NCBI RefSeq assembly: GCF_007829835.1
Contig: NZ_VIWP01000003.1
Coordinates: forward strand, 806,001-870,000
Reading direction: 5' to 3'
Source: Neorhizobium alkalisoli
Lineage (GTDB): Bacteria > Pseudomonadota > Alphaproteobacteria > Rhizobiales > Rhizobiaceae
Length of the DNA stretch: 64,000 nt
Below are positions 1 to 8,386 of the stretch, piece by piece. The notes below the pieces were generated by a model. The model worked only from the letters and a program-made list of their open reading frames with translations, did not search any database and was not told the DNA's origin. The first letter of the stretch is position 1; every line of letters starts with the position of its first letter. Made by a program: the position numbers and the translations under genes.

Positions 1-354
1 GACCTTGCAGCAACCCGCAGCAATTACCCCTCGCCCGACCTGTCCGCCGCGCTTGCCGGTGCCCCGAAGGACGCCCCCGTCATCCTGCTCGACCATCAGC
101 CGCGCATGGCACCCCGGTCCGCCGAGGCGGGTGTCGCATTGCAGCTCTCGGGTCATACCCATGGCGGCATGGTGCAGGGTCTCGACCGGATCGTGGCCCG
201 CAGCAATAACGGCTTTGTTTCAGGATTGTACCAGGTTGGCCGGTTGCAGCTTTACGTCAACAACGGCACAGCGCTGTGGCCGGGATTTGCGCTGCGCCTC
301 GGAAAACCGTCGGAACTGACGGTGTTCACGTTGCGCCGGGATACAAACCCCTGA
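1..354 (+). CDS. Metallophosphoesterase, C-terminal fragment (cut by window edge)
   Basis: The frame is open from base 1 and gives the last 117 residues of a calcineurin-like metallophosphoesterase. The visible metal-site motifs are LLDHQP and the C-terminal SGHTHGG, which belong to the YkuE/YaeI-like membrane-associated subgroup. These enzymes hydrolyse phosphoesters with a two-metal centre; the substrate cannot be read from the sequence. The N-terminal half, including the GDxH and GNHD motifs and any membrane anchor, lies outside the window. The next gene is on the other strand and converges on this one. Confidence 0.85.
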   Translation, partial: DLAATRSNYPSPDLSAALAGAPKDAPVILLDHQPRMAPRSAEAGVALQLSGHTHGGMVQGLDRIVARSNNGFVSGLYQVGRLQLYVNNGTALWPGFALRLGKPSELTVFTLRRDTNP

Positions 355-386
355 AAACAGGACTGGGGGCAAAAGCCCCCAGATCA

Positions 387-1010
387 TCAATTTGCAGACG
401 CCCCATAGGGTGCCAAGAACGTTTTCACCGCATCGATCTCGTTCGGCCTGATTTCGTGGCCACCCGGATGCCATTCCAGCGTCACCGCATCGTTCTGGCG
501 CTTGAAATAATCGGCAAGCTCGACCGTCAGCGGCACCGGGCAGATCGGATCGCGCTCACCTGCCGTGATCAGCACATGCGCCTGCGCTTCCACCTTGCGG
601 TCGGCAGGCCTGAACGGGATGAGCGGATGCATCAGAACGCCCGCTTCGAACAGACCGGGATTCTCGATCATCACATTGGCCAGAATGTTGGCGCCGTTCG
701 AAAAGCCGAGGCCGAGCACGGTAGAGGATTCGTAGCGGTCGCGATTGGCCGTCACGAACTCGCTCATCCGCTGCGTCGCTCGGTCCAGATCGTCGAGGTC
801 ATAAACGCCCTCGCCCGTGCGCCGGAAAAACCGGGCCGCGCCATGTTCGGAAACATCACCGCGCGGCGAGACGATCGTCGCGCCCGGCAGAAGCCGGCTG
901 CCGAAATCGAAGAACTGGTTTTCATCGCCGCCCGTGCCGTGAAAGACGAACAGGATCGGCGATCCGGGAGCACCGGGCCGCACCCGGTGCACATAGCTGT
1001 CGTAACTCAT
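387..1010 (-). CDS. Alpha/beta hydrolase, carboxylesterase/MhqD-like
   Basis: A 207-residue single-domain serine hydrolase of the phospholipase/carboxylesterase family. The oxyanion-hole region is FVFHGTGGDE near residue 24, the nucleophile elbow is GFSNG near residue 102, the acid is in GERDP and the histidine in PGGHE near the C-terminus. AGGAGAAGATC precedes the ATG as a ribosome site. It lies 65 bp downstream of a ring-cleaving dioxygenase on the same strand, the arrangement known for mhqO-mhqD quinone/catechol stress genes, so a role in handling aromatic ring-cleavage products or quinone adducts is plausible. The substrate is an inference. Confidence 0.8.
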   Translation of the reverse strand: MSYDSYVHRVRPGAPGSPILFVFHGTGGDENQFFDFGSRLLPGATIVSPRGDVSEHGAARFFRRTGEGVYDLDDLDRATQRMSEFVTANRDRYESSTVLGLGFSNGANILANVMIENPGLFEAGVLMHPLIPFRPADRKVEAQAHVLITAGERDPICPVPLTVELADYFKRQNDAVTLEWHPGGHEIRPNEIDAVKTFLAPYGASAN

Positions 1011-1075
1011 GATCTTCTCCTGAATGCGTTTGAGCGGAGCGGCTTCTGCCGCCCCGCGATACCGTTGGCCGAGGC

Positions 1076-2005
1076 TTAAGCCAGCGGCTCCAGATGTTCT
1101 TCGAGAACCGAGCGCAGATGCGCATGCTGCTGCGGCAGCTTCAGCGCTTCACCGAGATGCGCCGTATCCTCGTCCCGGTCGAAGCCCGGTTCGTTCGTGG
1201 CGATCTCGAACAGTACGCCGCCCGGCGTGCGGAAATAGATCGCCCAGAAGTAATCGCGGTCGATGACCGGGGTCACCTGATAACCGGTATCCATCAGCGC
1301 CTTGCGGACTTCGAGCTGCTTTGCGCGGTTTTCAACCGCAAAGGCGATGTGATGCACCGAGCCGGCGCCGAGATGCGCATGGGCGATGTTCGGCATGGTC
1401 TCGATATCGATGAAATCGGCACCATTGCCGCCCGGAATGGCGAGACGCGTGACACCGTCCTTGGCATCGACCTGCTCATAACCCATGAACTTCAGCAATT
1501 CCGAAGTCGCACCCTCATCACGAAGCCGCAGCGCTGCGGAATGAAAACCACGGATCGCATGATCGGTGCCGACACCGTTGCCGGTCCACTGGGCACGGGC
1601 ATCGTCGCGAACTTCGACAAGGGCAAAACCATCGCCATCCGGGCCTGCGAAATGCAGCTGCTTTTCACCGAAGGCGCTATCGGCCTTGAGGCCATCGACG
1701 CCGGCTTTGGTCAGGCGGTCAGTCCAGAAGCCGAGCGCCCCTTCCGGAATGGAGAAGAGCGTCGTGCCGACTTCACCGGTGCCGGGACGGCCCTTGGCAA
1801 TGTGCGGGAACGGGAAATACGTCATGACCGAACCGGGCGTGCCGACTTCATCGCCGTAATAGAGATGATAGACATCCGGCGCATCGAAATTCACCGTCTT
1901 CTTGACGCGGCGCAGGCCGAGCGTGTCGGTGAAGAACTTGTTGTTGGTGCTGGCACTGGCAGCCATCGAGGTGACGTGGTGCAGGCCCTTGATCTGGTCG
2001 AGCAT
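1076..2005 (-). CDS. Ring-cleaving dioxygenase, VOC family (MhqO-like)
   Basis: A 309-residue protein built of two vicinal-oxygen-chelate modules. The first begins with IKGLHHVTSMA and the second with IRGFHSAALRL near residue 150; another metal-ligand type segment is VHHIAFAV near residue 217, and the acidic ligand is probably in GVLFEIATNEPG near residue 265. Family members are Fe(II)-dependent ring-cleaving dioxygenases or glyoxalase-like enzymes linked to hydroquinone and catechol stress. AAGGAGTTTTAAA precedes the ATG. The pairing with the downstream hydrolase supports an aromatic or quinone detoxification role; the actual substrate is unknown. Confidence 0.85.
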   Translation of the reverse strand: MLDQIKGLHHVTSMAASASTNNKFFTDTLGLRRVKKTVNFDAPDVYHLYYGDEVGTPGSVMTYFPFPHIAKGRPGTGEVGTTLFSIPEGALGFWTDRLTKAGVDGLKADSAFGEKQLHFAGPDGDGFALVEVRDDARAQWTGNGVGTDHAIRGFHSAALRLRDEGATSELLKFMGYEQVDAKDGVTRLAIPGGNGADFIDIETMPNIAHAHLGAGSVHHIAFAVENRAKQLEVRKALMDTGYQVTPVIDRDYFWAIYFRTPGGVLFEIATNEPGFDRDEDTAHLGEALKLPQQHAHLRSVLEEHLEPLA

Positions 2006-2150
2006 TTTAAAACTCCTTGGTTCAAGGCCGCCCTGTGCGGCCCGTCTTTCTGGAGTGATATTTGGTCGATCAGGGACCGATTGGATAGACAGTCACATCC
2101 GAACGCATTGTTCAATTATTGGAAACGACAAATACCATGTCGTTCACAAA

Positions 2151-2843
2151 TCAGACCTTTTCAGGAAGCTGCCAATCGATCGGTTCGCGATCATGCTGCT
2201 CCAGATAGGCATTTGCCTTGGAAAAGGGTTTTGAACCGAAAAAGCCGTTATGGGCCGAAAGTGGCGACGGATGCGGCGCCTTCAGCACGCAATGCCGCGT
2301 CGTATCGACAAAGGCCGCCTTCTTCTGGGCATAGGAGCCCCAGAGGATGAAGACGACGTTTTCGCATTCCTCGTTGACGGTACGGATCACGGCATCGGTA
2401 AACTGCTCCCAGCCCTTGCCCTGATGCGCCGCCGCCCTGCTCTCTTCGACTGTCAGCACGCTGTTTAAGAGCAGCACGCCCTGTTGTGCCCAATGTTCAA
2501 GGAACCCGTGCCGCGCCGGCGGAATGCCGAGATCGCTCTCCATCTCCTTGTAGATGTTGACGAGCGAAGGCGGGGTGCGCACCCCCGGCTTGACCGAAAA
2601 GCATAAGCCATGCGCCTGTCCGAAACCGTGATAGGGATCCTGGCCGAGAATGACGACCTTCACCTCGTCGAGCGGAGTGAGATCAAGCGCACGAAAATAT
2701 TCGGACCCTTTTGGAAAGATCTGCTTTCCCGCCTGCTTTTCGGCAACGAGAAACTGCTTCAGCTGTGCCATATAGGGGCTGGCAAATTCCGCTTCGAGCG
2801 CAAACTTCCAGCTGTCCTCGAGCTTCACTTCGCCTTCGGCCAT
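2151..2843 (-). CDS. ung: Uracil-DNA glycosylase
   Basis: A 230-residue family 1 uracil-DNA glycosylase, which removes uracil from DNA at the start of base excision repair. All family signatures are present: the water-activating loop [13 protein letters not shown] near residue 66, the catalytic Asp in this loop, the uracil-binding FSVKPGV and the DNA-intercalating loop [13 protein letters not shown] near residue 190. Length is typical. It starts 11 bp after the gloA stop with GGAG upstream of the ATG, so it is probably the third gene of a galE-gloA-ung operon. Confidence 0.97.
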   Translation of the reverse strand: MAEGEVKLEDSWKFALEAEFASPYMAQLKQFLVAEKQAGKQIFPKGSEYFRALDLTPLDEVKVVILGQDPYHGFGQAHGLCFSVKPGVRTPPSLVNIYKEMESDLGIPPARHGFLEHWAQQGVLLLNSVLTVEESRAAAHQGKGWEQFTDAVIRTVNEECENVVFILWGSYAQKKAAFVDTTRHCVLKAPHPSPLSAHNGFFGSKPFSKANAYLEQHDREPIDWQLPEKV

Positions 2844-2854
2844 GCCCTTGTCTC

Positions 2855-3250
2855 CTACTGAAAACGCCCGCCGCGCTGGATGACCTCGGTCTTGTAGCCA
2901 TCCGGATCGGTGACAAAGAAGAACTTTGCGAACGGCCTGCCGTCATGCGGCATCTCGACAAGCTTGCCAACGGTAAGCCCGAGATCCGTAAACCGCTGGT
3001 ACTCGGCCTCAAGGTCCTCGACGGTCACCGCCAGATGGCCATAACCATTGCCAAGATCGTAAGCCTCGTCGCGGCCCGCATTGACGGTCAGTTCCAGTTC
3101 GAAGCCGGTGTCCGGATTGGACATGTAGATCAGCGTAAACCCGTCGAAGGGCACGCGATCGGCCACCTTCAGCCCAAAGGCCTTTTCATAGAAATCGACC
3201 GACCGCGCCTCTTCGAGAACGCGGATCATCGAATGGACCAGCTTTGCCAT
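2855..3250 (-). CDS. gloA: VOC family protein, lactoylglutathione lyase (glyoxalase I)
   Basis: A 131-residue single-module glyoxalase I. It converts the methylglyoxal-glutathione hemithioacetal to S-lactoylglutathione. Metal-ligand regions visible are LVHSMIRV (His6), [16 protein letters not shown] (His near 72) and GYKTEVIQ (Glu near 122), matching the H-E-H-E pattern. The start was placed at the ATG at 3250 because the longer open frame upstream reads through the 3' end of galE in another frame. It sits 28 bp after galE and 11 bp before ung on the same strand. Confidence 0.93.
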   Translation of the reverse strand: MAKLVHSMIRVLEEARSVDFYEKAFGLKVADRVPFDGFTLIYMSNPDTGFELELTVNAGRDEAYDLGNGYGHLAVTVEDLEAEYQRFTDLGLTVGKLVEMPHDGRPFAKFFFVTDPDGYKTEVIQRGGRFQ

Positions 3251-3261
3251 TTGCGGCTTCC

Positions 3262-3293
3262 TTACTGCGTGATGTGCTTTACTGGGTGATGTG
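3262..3293. repeat. Short tandem duplication at the galE 3' end
   Basis: TTACTGCGTGATGTG (3262-3276) and TTACTGGGTGATGTG (3279-3293) are a 15-bp unit repeated with a 17-bp period and one mismatch. The copy at 3279-3293 encodes the last four galE codons and its stop; the other copy lies just beyond the stop. It looks like a local slippage duplication of the gene end. Confidence 0.8.
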
Positions 3294-4268
3294 GTTCGAC
3301 TTGGAATGCCAGGCCCAGGCCGACTTGATGATATCGGCCAGTGTATATTGCGGCTCCCAGCCGAGCACGGCCTTCGCCTTGTCATTGTTGGCGACGAGCG
3401 ATGTCGAATCACCTTCGCGCCGGCCGACATACTCAACCGGGAAAGGCTTTCCGGAGACATCCGAAATCGCGCCAAGCAGTTCCTTCACCGTCGTGCCGGT
3501 TCCGGTGCCGAGATTGAGTTCGACCGTCTCACCGCCGGCGAGAAGATAATCGACCGCCCGCACATGCGCATCGGCAAGGTCGAGAACGTGGATATAGTCG
3601 CGGACGCAGGTGCCGTCGCGTGTGTCGTAGTCGTCGCCAAACACCTTGAAACCCTGGCGGCGGCCGAGCGCGGCCTCGATCGCCAGTGGGATCGCATGGG
3701 TTTCCGGCGTATGCCATTCACCGATCCGGCCTTCGAAATCGGCACCGGCAGCGTTGAAATAGCGCAGCATCACCGACTTCAGGTCCTTGTAGGTGCCATA
3801 ATCCTTGAGCGCCTGTTCGATGATGAATTTGGTGCGGCCATAAGGGTTGATCGGCGCCTGCTTATGCGTCTCGTCCATTGGCACGCGATCCGGCAGGCCA
3901 TAGGTGGCGCAGGTCGAGGAGAATACGAAAGCTTTTACACCCGCATCCATGGCAGCCGACAGCAGCGTCAGCGCGCCGATGACATTGTTATCGTAGAAAC
4001 CGACCGGGTTCTTGACCGATTCACCGACCTCGATCAGCGCCGCGAAATGCAGCACGGCATCCGGCTTATGCTTGGCAAACACCTCGTCGAGTCGGGCGCG
4101 ATCACGGATATCGCCCTGTTCAAGCTCGCCCCAGCGGACGAATTCCGCGTGGCCATTCGAGAGATTGTCGAAGACGACGGGCTCATAGCCCCGTTCCGCC
4201 AGCACCAGAGACGTATGGGACCCGATATACCCGGCCCCGCCCACGACAAGCACTTTTTTCTTCGACAT
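3279..4268 (-). CDS. galE: UDP-glucose 4-epimerase
   Basis: A 329-residue extended short-chain dehydrogenase that interconverts UDP-glucose and UDP-galactose, providing UDP-galactose for surface polysaccharide; rhizobial homologues are often called exoB. The N-terminal NAD-binding motif is GGAGYIGSHT, the active-site serine/threonine region is SSTCATYG near residue 118, the catalytic Tyr-Lys pair is in YGRTK near residue 143, and RYFNAAGAD follows. The start was set at the ATG before SKKKVLVVGG (4268), since the 15 residues upstream are not family-like. First gene of a probable operon with gloA and ung. Confidence 0.96.
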   Translation of the reverse strand: MSKKKVLVVGGAGYIGSHTSLVLAERGYEPVVFDNLSNGHAEFVRWGELEQGDIRDRARLDEVFAKHKPDAVLHFAALIEVGESVKNPVGFYDNNVIGALTLLSAAMDAGVKAFVFSSTCATYGLPDRVPMDETHKQAPINPYGRTKFIIEQALKDYGTYKDLKSVMLRYFNAAGADFEGRIGEWHTPETHAIPLAIEAALGRRQGFKVFGDDYDTRDGTCVRDYIHVLDLADAHVRAVDYLLAGGETVELNLGTGTGTTVKELLGAISDVSGKPFPVEYVGRREGDSTSLVANNDKAKAVLGWEPQYTLADIIKSAWAWHSKSNHITQ

Positions 4269-4347
4269 CCTATCCCCGGACACTGTTGAAGTTGGCGGCA
4301 ATATAATCGCCAAGCCGGGAAAAGCCAGCCAAGTGGGTGAAGATCAG

Positions 4348-4380
4348 AATATTGCAAAGTGTAGCACCAGGTGCAATATT
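4348..4380. promoter_or_regulatory. Operator-like inverted repeat of the toxin-antitoxin locus
   Basis: AATATTGCA (4348-4356) and TGCAATATT (4372-4380) form a perfect 9-bp inverted repeat with a 15-bp spacer. Inside it, overlapping the right arm, GCACCAGGTGC (4364-4374) is an 11-bp palindrome. The element ends 5 bp before the likely toxin ATG at 4386. Type II antitoxins with an XRE fold usually repress their own operon from such sites, so this is the probable promoter/operator of the pair; binding is inferred. Confidence 0.6.
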
Positions 4381-4385
4381 CACTC

Positions 4386-4745
4386 ATGACCGCACGGAGA
4401 TTCAAAACATCATGGTTCGCGAAAGCGGCTAAAAAGGCCCGGATCAGCGACCATGCTTTGCATTCCGCGATCGATCAGGTGGAGCGAGGCCAGGCCGATG
4501 ACCTCTGTGGAGGCGTCTTCAAGAAAAGGCTGAACGAGAACCGGCACCGATCGATCATCCTCGCGAAAGCAGGCCAGTTTTGAGTGTTTACCTATCTTTT
4601 CGCCAAGCAGGACAGGGCCAATATTGACGACGATGAACTGATCGCATTTCGGAAACTGGCCGAACTTTATCGGAAAAAAACCGAAGCTGACCTGTCGGCG
4701 GAATTGAGAAGCGGCGCATTGGTGGAGATTTCGAATGGCGACTAG
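4386..4745 (+). pseudogene. RelE/ParE-like toxin gene interrupted by an in-frame TGA
   Basis: The frame encodes a RelE-superfamily toxin of the COG4737 type: residues 1-65 run from MTARRFKTSWFAKAAKKAR to IILAKAGQF, then codon 66 is TGA (4581-4583), and the same frame goes on with VFTYLFAKQDRANIDDDEL to a TAG at 4743-4745. Relatives usually have a Trp (TGG) at this point (AGRYWVY), so a single base change would explain the stop. There is no frameshift, and the normal 11-bp overlap with the antitoxin start is kept. The truncated product would lack the C-terminal half of the RelE fold, so the toxin is probably dead, unless the TGA is a sequencing error. Confidence 0.75.
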
Positions 4746-5058
4746 GCGGAAATTCAAGAGCGAGGCTTTCGAGGCGATACACAGCGCCGTCGAAGACATG
4801 TACCAAGCAGGGACTATCGACAAGGAAACGATGCGAACCTTCGACGAGACATGCCTTACGATCCCTACCGAATTGTCAGCTTCCGAAATCAAGGCCTTGC
4901 GTGAGGACAATCATGTCAGCCAGCCGGTTTTTGCACGTTATTTGAACACCAGCGAATCGACGGTCCAGAAGTGGGAGACGGGCGCCAAGAAACCCAGCGG
5001 ACCAGCCTTGAAGTTGCTGGATATCGTGCGAAAACATGGGCTTCGGGTTTTGACCTGA
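4735..5058 (+). CDS. XRE-family antitoxin (NadS-like)
   Basis: A 107-residue antitoxin. The C-terminal half is a helix-turn-helix of the NadS/HigA type, with VSQPVFARYLNTSESTVQKW followed by PSGPALKLLDIV; the N-terminal half would contact the toxin. Its ATG lies inside the last codons of the toxin frame (11-bp overlap), the usual toxin-first order. The frame is intact although the toxin is interrupted, so it may now act only as a small DNA-binding repressor or as an anti-toxin against related toxins elsewhere. Confidence 0.88.
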   Translation: MATRRKFKSEAFEAIHSAVEDMYQAGTIDKETMRTFDETCLTIPTELSASEIKALREDNHVSQPVFARYLNTSESTVQKWETGAKKPSGPALKLLDIVRKHGLRVLT

Positions 5059-5078
5059 ATCAACCTCGAAAGCACTTC

Positions 5079-5435
5079 ATGCGGTTTGTCTTTCTCTGTC
5101 TCGGCTGGCTGTTCGTGGGCCTCGGGGTGATCGGCGCCTTTTTGCCGGTCATGCCGACGACGCCTTTCCTTCTGCTCGCGGTCGGCTGTTTTGCGCGGTC
5201 TTCGCCGAAGCTGGAGGCGTGGCTGATGAACCACAAGACCTTTGGTCCGCCGCTTCGCAACTGGCGCGAAAAGGGTGCGATCTCGCGTCGGGCCAAGATC
5301 ATGGCGATTTCGCTGATGGCAATCAGTTATGCCGGCTTCTGGTTCGGCTCTCATCCGTCCGCATGGCTTGCGGCGCTGGTCGCAGCCCTGATGATCGGGC
5401 CGGCAATCTTCATGCTGACCCGGCCCGATGCCTGA
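5079..5435 (+). CDS. YbaN/DUF454 family inner-membrane protein
   Basis: A 118-residue protein with the DUF454 pattern: an N-terminal membrane segment GWLFVGLGVIGAFLPVMPTT followed by PFLLLAVGCFARSSPKLEAWL, then a basic cytoplasmic stretch and two C-terminal hydrophobic segments. The start is the ATG at 5079, 20 bp after the antitoxin stop; longer frames upstream overlap the antitoxin. Function is unknown. DUF454 genes often lie next to haem or iron genes, and this one converges on hmuV with only 12 bp between the stops. Confidence 0.88.
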   Translation: MRFVFLCLGWLFVGLGVIGAFLPVMPTTPFLLLAVGCFARSSPKLEAWLMNHKTFGPPLRNWREKGAISRRAKIMAISLMAISYAGFWFGSHPSAWLAALVAALMIGPAIFMLTRPDA

Positions 5436-5447
5436 CGATAAATACGA

Positions 5448-6230
5448 TCAGCGATACCGCGACTGCGGCAGGACGTAAGGGATATGCGCCGCCGGCAATC
5501 GCCCCACTGTGCCGGTAATGCCATAGACGGCGGCGATCGTTTCGTCATTCACCGTATCGGTGCAAGGCCCTTCGGCGACGACGCGTCCATGGTGCAGGAC
5601 GACGAGATGATCGGCGAATTCGGCAGCCAGATTGAGATCATGCAGGATGGCAAGCACCATGCCGCCGGCCGAGGCAAAATCGCGGGCAATTTCCAGAACG
5701 GAAATCTGATGGCCGAGATCGAGGCTTGCGGTCGGCTCGTCGAGGAAGAGCGCGCAGGGCGTTTCGCCATCGACCGCCTGCGGCACCTGCGCCAGCGCGC
5801 GGGCAAACTGCACACGCTGCTGCTCGCCGCCTGAAAGCGACGGATAGGGCCGGCTTTCGAACCCGCGCAGGCCGACGCGCGACAATGCCTTGCGCGCCTC
5901 GTCGCTCGGATTGAGAGCGCCTTTGGCAACGGCGCCCATACGGGCGATCTCGAGTGCCGTGAACGGAAAGGCAAGCTGCACCGCCTGCGGCAGCACCGCC
6001 CGGCGCTTGGCAAGCTCGGCCGTCGACCAGAGGCCGACGCTGCTGCCGTAATAGGAGACATGTCCCTGATCCGGCTTCATCTCGCCGGACAGCACTTTCA
6101 TCAGCGTCGACTTGCCGGCGCCGTTCGGGCCAATCACGACCGTGAACTTTCCAGGCTCGAGCGTGATCCCCACCCGGTCCAGAAGTTTGCGTCCGCCCCG
6201 GCTGACGGTGATGTCGTCGGCGATGATCAT
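5448..6230 (-). CDS. hmuV: Haem ABC transporter, ATP-binding protein
   Basis: A 260-residue ATPase of the haem/vitamin B12 importer family. Walker A is GPNGAGKST near residue 34, the signature is LSGGEQQRVQFARAL near residue 141, Walker B is ALFLDEPTASLD near residue 166, and the switch histidine is in ILHDLNLA. It powers haem import through HmuU. AGGAACCCAAA precedes the ATG, and the gene follows hmuU by 25 bp, the last gene of hmuT-hmuU-hmuV. A HemS/HmuS gene is not adjacent; haem handling is provided by the divergent genes. Confidence 0.95.
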   Translation of the reverse strand: MIIADDITVSRGGRKLLDRVGITLEPGKFTVVIGPNGAGKSTLMKVLSGEMKPDQGHVSYYGSSVGLWSTAELAKRRAVLPQAVQLAFPFTALEIARMGAVAKGALNPSDEARKALSRVGLRGFESRPYPSLSGGEQQRVQFARALAQVPQAVDGETPCALFLDEPTASLDLGHQISVLEIARDFASAGGMVLAILHDLNLAAEFADHLVVLHHGRVVAEGPCTDTVNDETIAAVYGITGTVGRLPAAHIPYVLPQSRYR

Positions 6231-6255
6231 TTTGGGTTCCTGACCAAGTGAATTC

Positions 6256-7341
6256 TCATCCCATGTCCCGCGTGCCGGAATTGCGGCCGATCAGCAGGAA
6301 CAGGAAGACGGGTGCGCCGAACAGCGCCGTCACGACGCCGATCGGCAGTTCGGCGGGCGCGGCAATCGTCCGCGCCACGCTATCGGCGACCAGCAGAAGC
6401 ACGCCGCCGCCCAGCGCCGAACCCGGCAGCAGAAAACGGTGCGACGGCCCCATGGCGATCCGCAAAAGATGCGGCACGATAATGCCGACGAAACCGATCG
6501 AGCCGGTGACCGCGACGGTCGCACCGCAGGCGGCAGCGACGGCAACGATGATGACCCGCTTCAGCTTCTGCACCGGAACGCCCATGTGATAGGCCGCCGC
6601 GTCACCGAGCATCAAGGCATCGAGCCCACGCGCGACGAAGGGCATGATGACGATCACGGACAGCGTAAACGGCAGGACAGACCAGACGCGCGGCATCGTC
6701 GCCCCGCCCAGCGAACCCAGCTGCCAGAAGGTGATATCACGCAACTGGCGGTCATCGGCCATGGTGACCAGCAGACCGATCAGCGCCATCGACAGCGCGC
6801 TGATGGCGATGCCGGAGAGGATCAGCGTCGTGGTCGATGTCTGTCCCTGACGGGTCGAGATGGCATAAAGGATCCAAGTATTGATCAGGCCACCACAAAA
6901 GGCCATCAGCGGCAGGAATTCCGGACCGAGCCAGAACGAGACCGGCGCCAGAATGCCATTGCCAAGCACGATCGCCATGATCGCAAACAGGCTCGCCCCG
7001 GTTGTCACGCCGACAATGCCGGGATCGGCCAGCGGATTGCGGAAAAGACCCTGCATCATCGCGCCGGAGACGGCGAGGCCAGCACCAACCACGAGCCCAA
7101 GCGCCGTGCGTGGCAGGCGGACGGCTTCGAGGATCACCCGTTCCTGCACGGACAGCGCATCACCTCGGCCGGTCATATAGGCCCAGAGATCGGCAAGGCC
7201 GACACCGGTCGGCCCAAGGCCAAGCGAAAGCAGGCAGGCGGCAACCAGCATCACCACCAGAACAGCGATGACGACAATGCCCCTGCCCGTCCGGTCACCT
7301 TCGCCGGACGATTTGAAGGGCATCGTGATGGACCTCGACAT
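6256..7341 (-). CDS. hmuU: Haem ABC transporter permease (FecCD family)
   Basis: A 361-residue FecCD/BtuC-type permease with about ten hydrophobic segments starting near residue 22. Family landmarks are RLPRTALGLVVGAGLAVSGA near residue 75, QGLFRNPLADPGIVGVTTGA just after it, and GSIGFVGIIVPHLLRI near residue 281, which contacts the ATPase. It forms the inner-membrane haem channel. Its ATG overlaps the hmuT stop by one base (TGATG), which points to translational coupling. Confidence 0.95.
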   Translation of the reverse strand: MSRSITMPFKSSGEGDRTGRGIVVIAVLVVMLVAACLLSLGLGPTGVGLADLWAYMTGRGDALSVQERVILEAVRLPRTALGLVVGAGLAVSGAMMQGLFRNPLADPGIVGVTTGASLFAIMAIVLGNGILAPVSFWLGPEFLPLMAFCGGLINTWILYAISTRQGQTSTTTLILSGIAISALSMALIGLLVTMADDRQLRDITFWQLGSLGGATMPRVWSVLPFTLSVIVIMPFVARGLDALMLGDAAAYHMGVPVQKLKRVIIVAVAAACGATVAVTGSIGFVGIIVPHLLRIAMGPSHRFLLPGSALGGGVLLLVADSVARTIAAPAELPIGVVTALFGAPVFLFLLIGRNSGTRDMG

Positions 7342-8225
7342 CAGTTCAGCGCGCCGGGATAGATCTTTGCCGCAAGCTCGCGGGCGGCTTCCGGAGTACG
7401 CGGGCCAAAACCGAGCAGCAGCAGGCCATCCATGGTAACGAGCGACTTGTTGGCGGCAGCCGGCGTCGTCTGCATCGACGGTAGGCCAAACACCTTCTCA
7501 GGCGTGATGGCGCGTTCGCCGCCGGCCTGCATGGCCAGAACGAAGTCCGGCTGTGCGGCGATCACCGCTTCATCCGAAAGCGGCTTGTAGCCATTGACCG
7601 AAGCGGCGGCGTTTTCTGCGCCCGCCATGGCGATGATCTCGCCGGCACCGGTATTGGCGCCACCGGCCAGAACCCGGCCATTCGCCATGGAAAGGACGAA
7701 CAGGACCTTCTTCTTTGCGGTCGAAATCTTTGCGATCTTGTCGGCGAGGTCCTTGACGCTTTCGTCCGTCTTTGCGGCCAGCGGTTCGGCCTTGTCGGAA
7801 AGCCCGACGGCAGCGCCGATATTGCGGATCTTTTCGCCGATCTTCTTGCCATCCGGCGGCGACGGGATGACGACGACCGGCACTTCGCTGGCCTTCAGGA
7901 TCTCGATCACCGGCGGCGGGCCGGAGCCTTCTTCCATCAGGATCAGATCCGGCTTCTGGCCCAGAATGCCTTCGGCGGAAAGCGCCCGCATGTAACCGAC
8001 ATCCGGCTTGCCCATGGCTTCCTGCGGGAAGGAGCTGGTCGAGTCGCGGGCGACGATGCGGTCTTGGGCACCGAGGTCATAGAGGATTTCGGTGATCGTG
8101 CCGCCGATCGAGACGATGCGCTTGGCTTCCGGATTGCCCTTGTCGGCCGCCGCCGCACCGCCTGCAAAACCGACGCCAATAATGACCGCCGCACACAGCG
8201 TCCGGATGCTCAAGCGATAAATCAT
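7341..8225 (-). CDS. hmuT: Haem ABC transporter, periplasmic binding protein
   Basis: A 294-residue class III substrate-binding protein. A signal peptide ends near GGAAAADKG, followed by RIVSIGGTITEILYDLGAQD and the conserved DVGYMRALSAEGILGQKPDL. It captures haem in the periplasm and delivers it to HmuU. The start was placed at the ATG at 8225 because AAGGGA lies about 8 bases upstream; two further in-frame ATGs upstream lack such a site. First gene of the hmuTUV operon; its promoter must lie in the divergent 161-bp region shared with the monooxygenase gene. Confidence 0.93.
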   Translation of the reverse strand: MIYRLSIRTLCAAVIIGVGFAGGAAAADKGNPEAKRIVSIGGTITEILYDLGAQDRIVARDSTSSFPQEAMGKPDVGYMRALSAEGILGQKPDLILMEEGSGPPPVIEILKASEVPVVVIPSPPDGKKIGEKIRNIGAAVGLSDKAEPLAAKTDESVKDLADKIAKISTAKKKVLFVLSMANGRVLAGGANTGAGEIIAMAGAENAAASVNGYKPLSDEAVIAAQPDFVLAMQAGGERAITPEKVFGLPSMQTTPAAANKSLVTMDGLLLLGFGPRTPEAARELAAKIYPGALN

Positions 8226-8386
8226 GATCCAGTCCCTTTTCATCGAAGCGGAACGTCGCAAAAATGCCGTCATACGGCTGCGCCGACCCAATAACTTGAG
8301 TTGACTACGCAAGTTTTTTCGGGTTTTCAAGGGCAGCCACCGCCAATATCTTGAATGAAAAATGAAACTTAAGTGAGGATCGATCC
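8226..8386. promoter_or_regulatory. Divergent promoter region of the haem genes
   Basis: A 161-bp region between hmuT and the IsdG-like gene. AACTTG (8293-8298) and CAAGTT (8310-8315) form a 6-bp inverted repeat with an 11-bp spacer near the middle, followed by a T-rich stretch. In rhizobia such genes are under RirA or Irr control. I do not see a clean copy of either published consensus, so the repeat is only a candidate operator. Confidence 0.4.

Noticed and set aside
4371..4385. GTG at 4371 as toxin start
   Set aside because: It lies inside the palindromic operator and there is no ribosome site; ATG 4386 starts at the usual place of the family.
4386..4745. Frameshift in the toxin gene
   Set aside because: The frame before and after the TGA is the same; only a single nonsense codon interrupts it.
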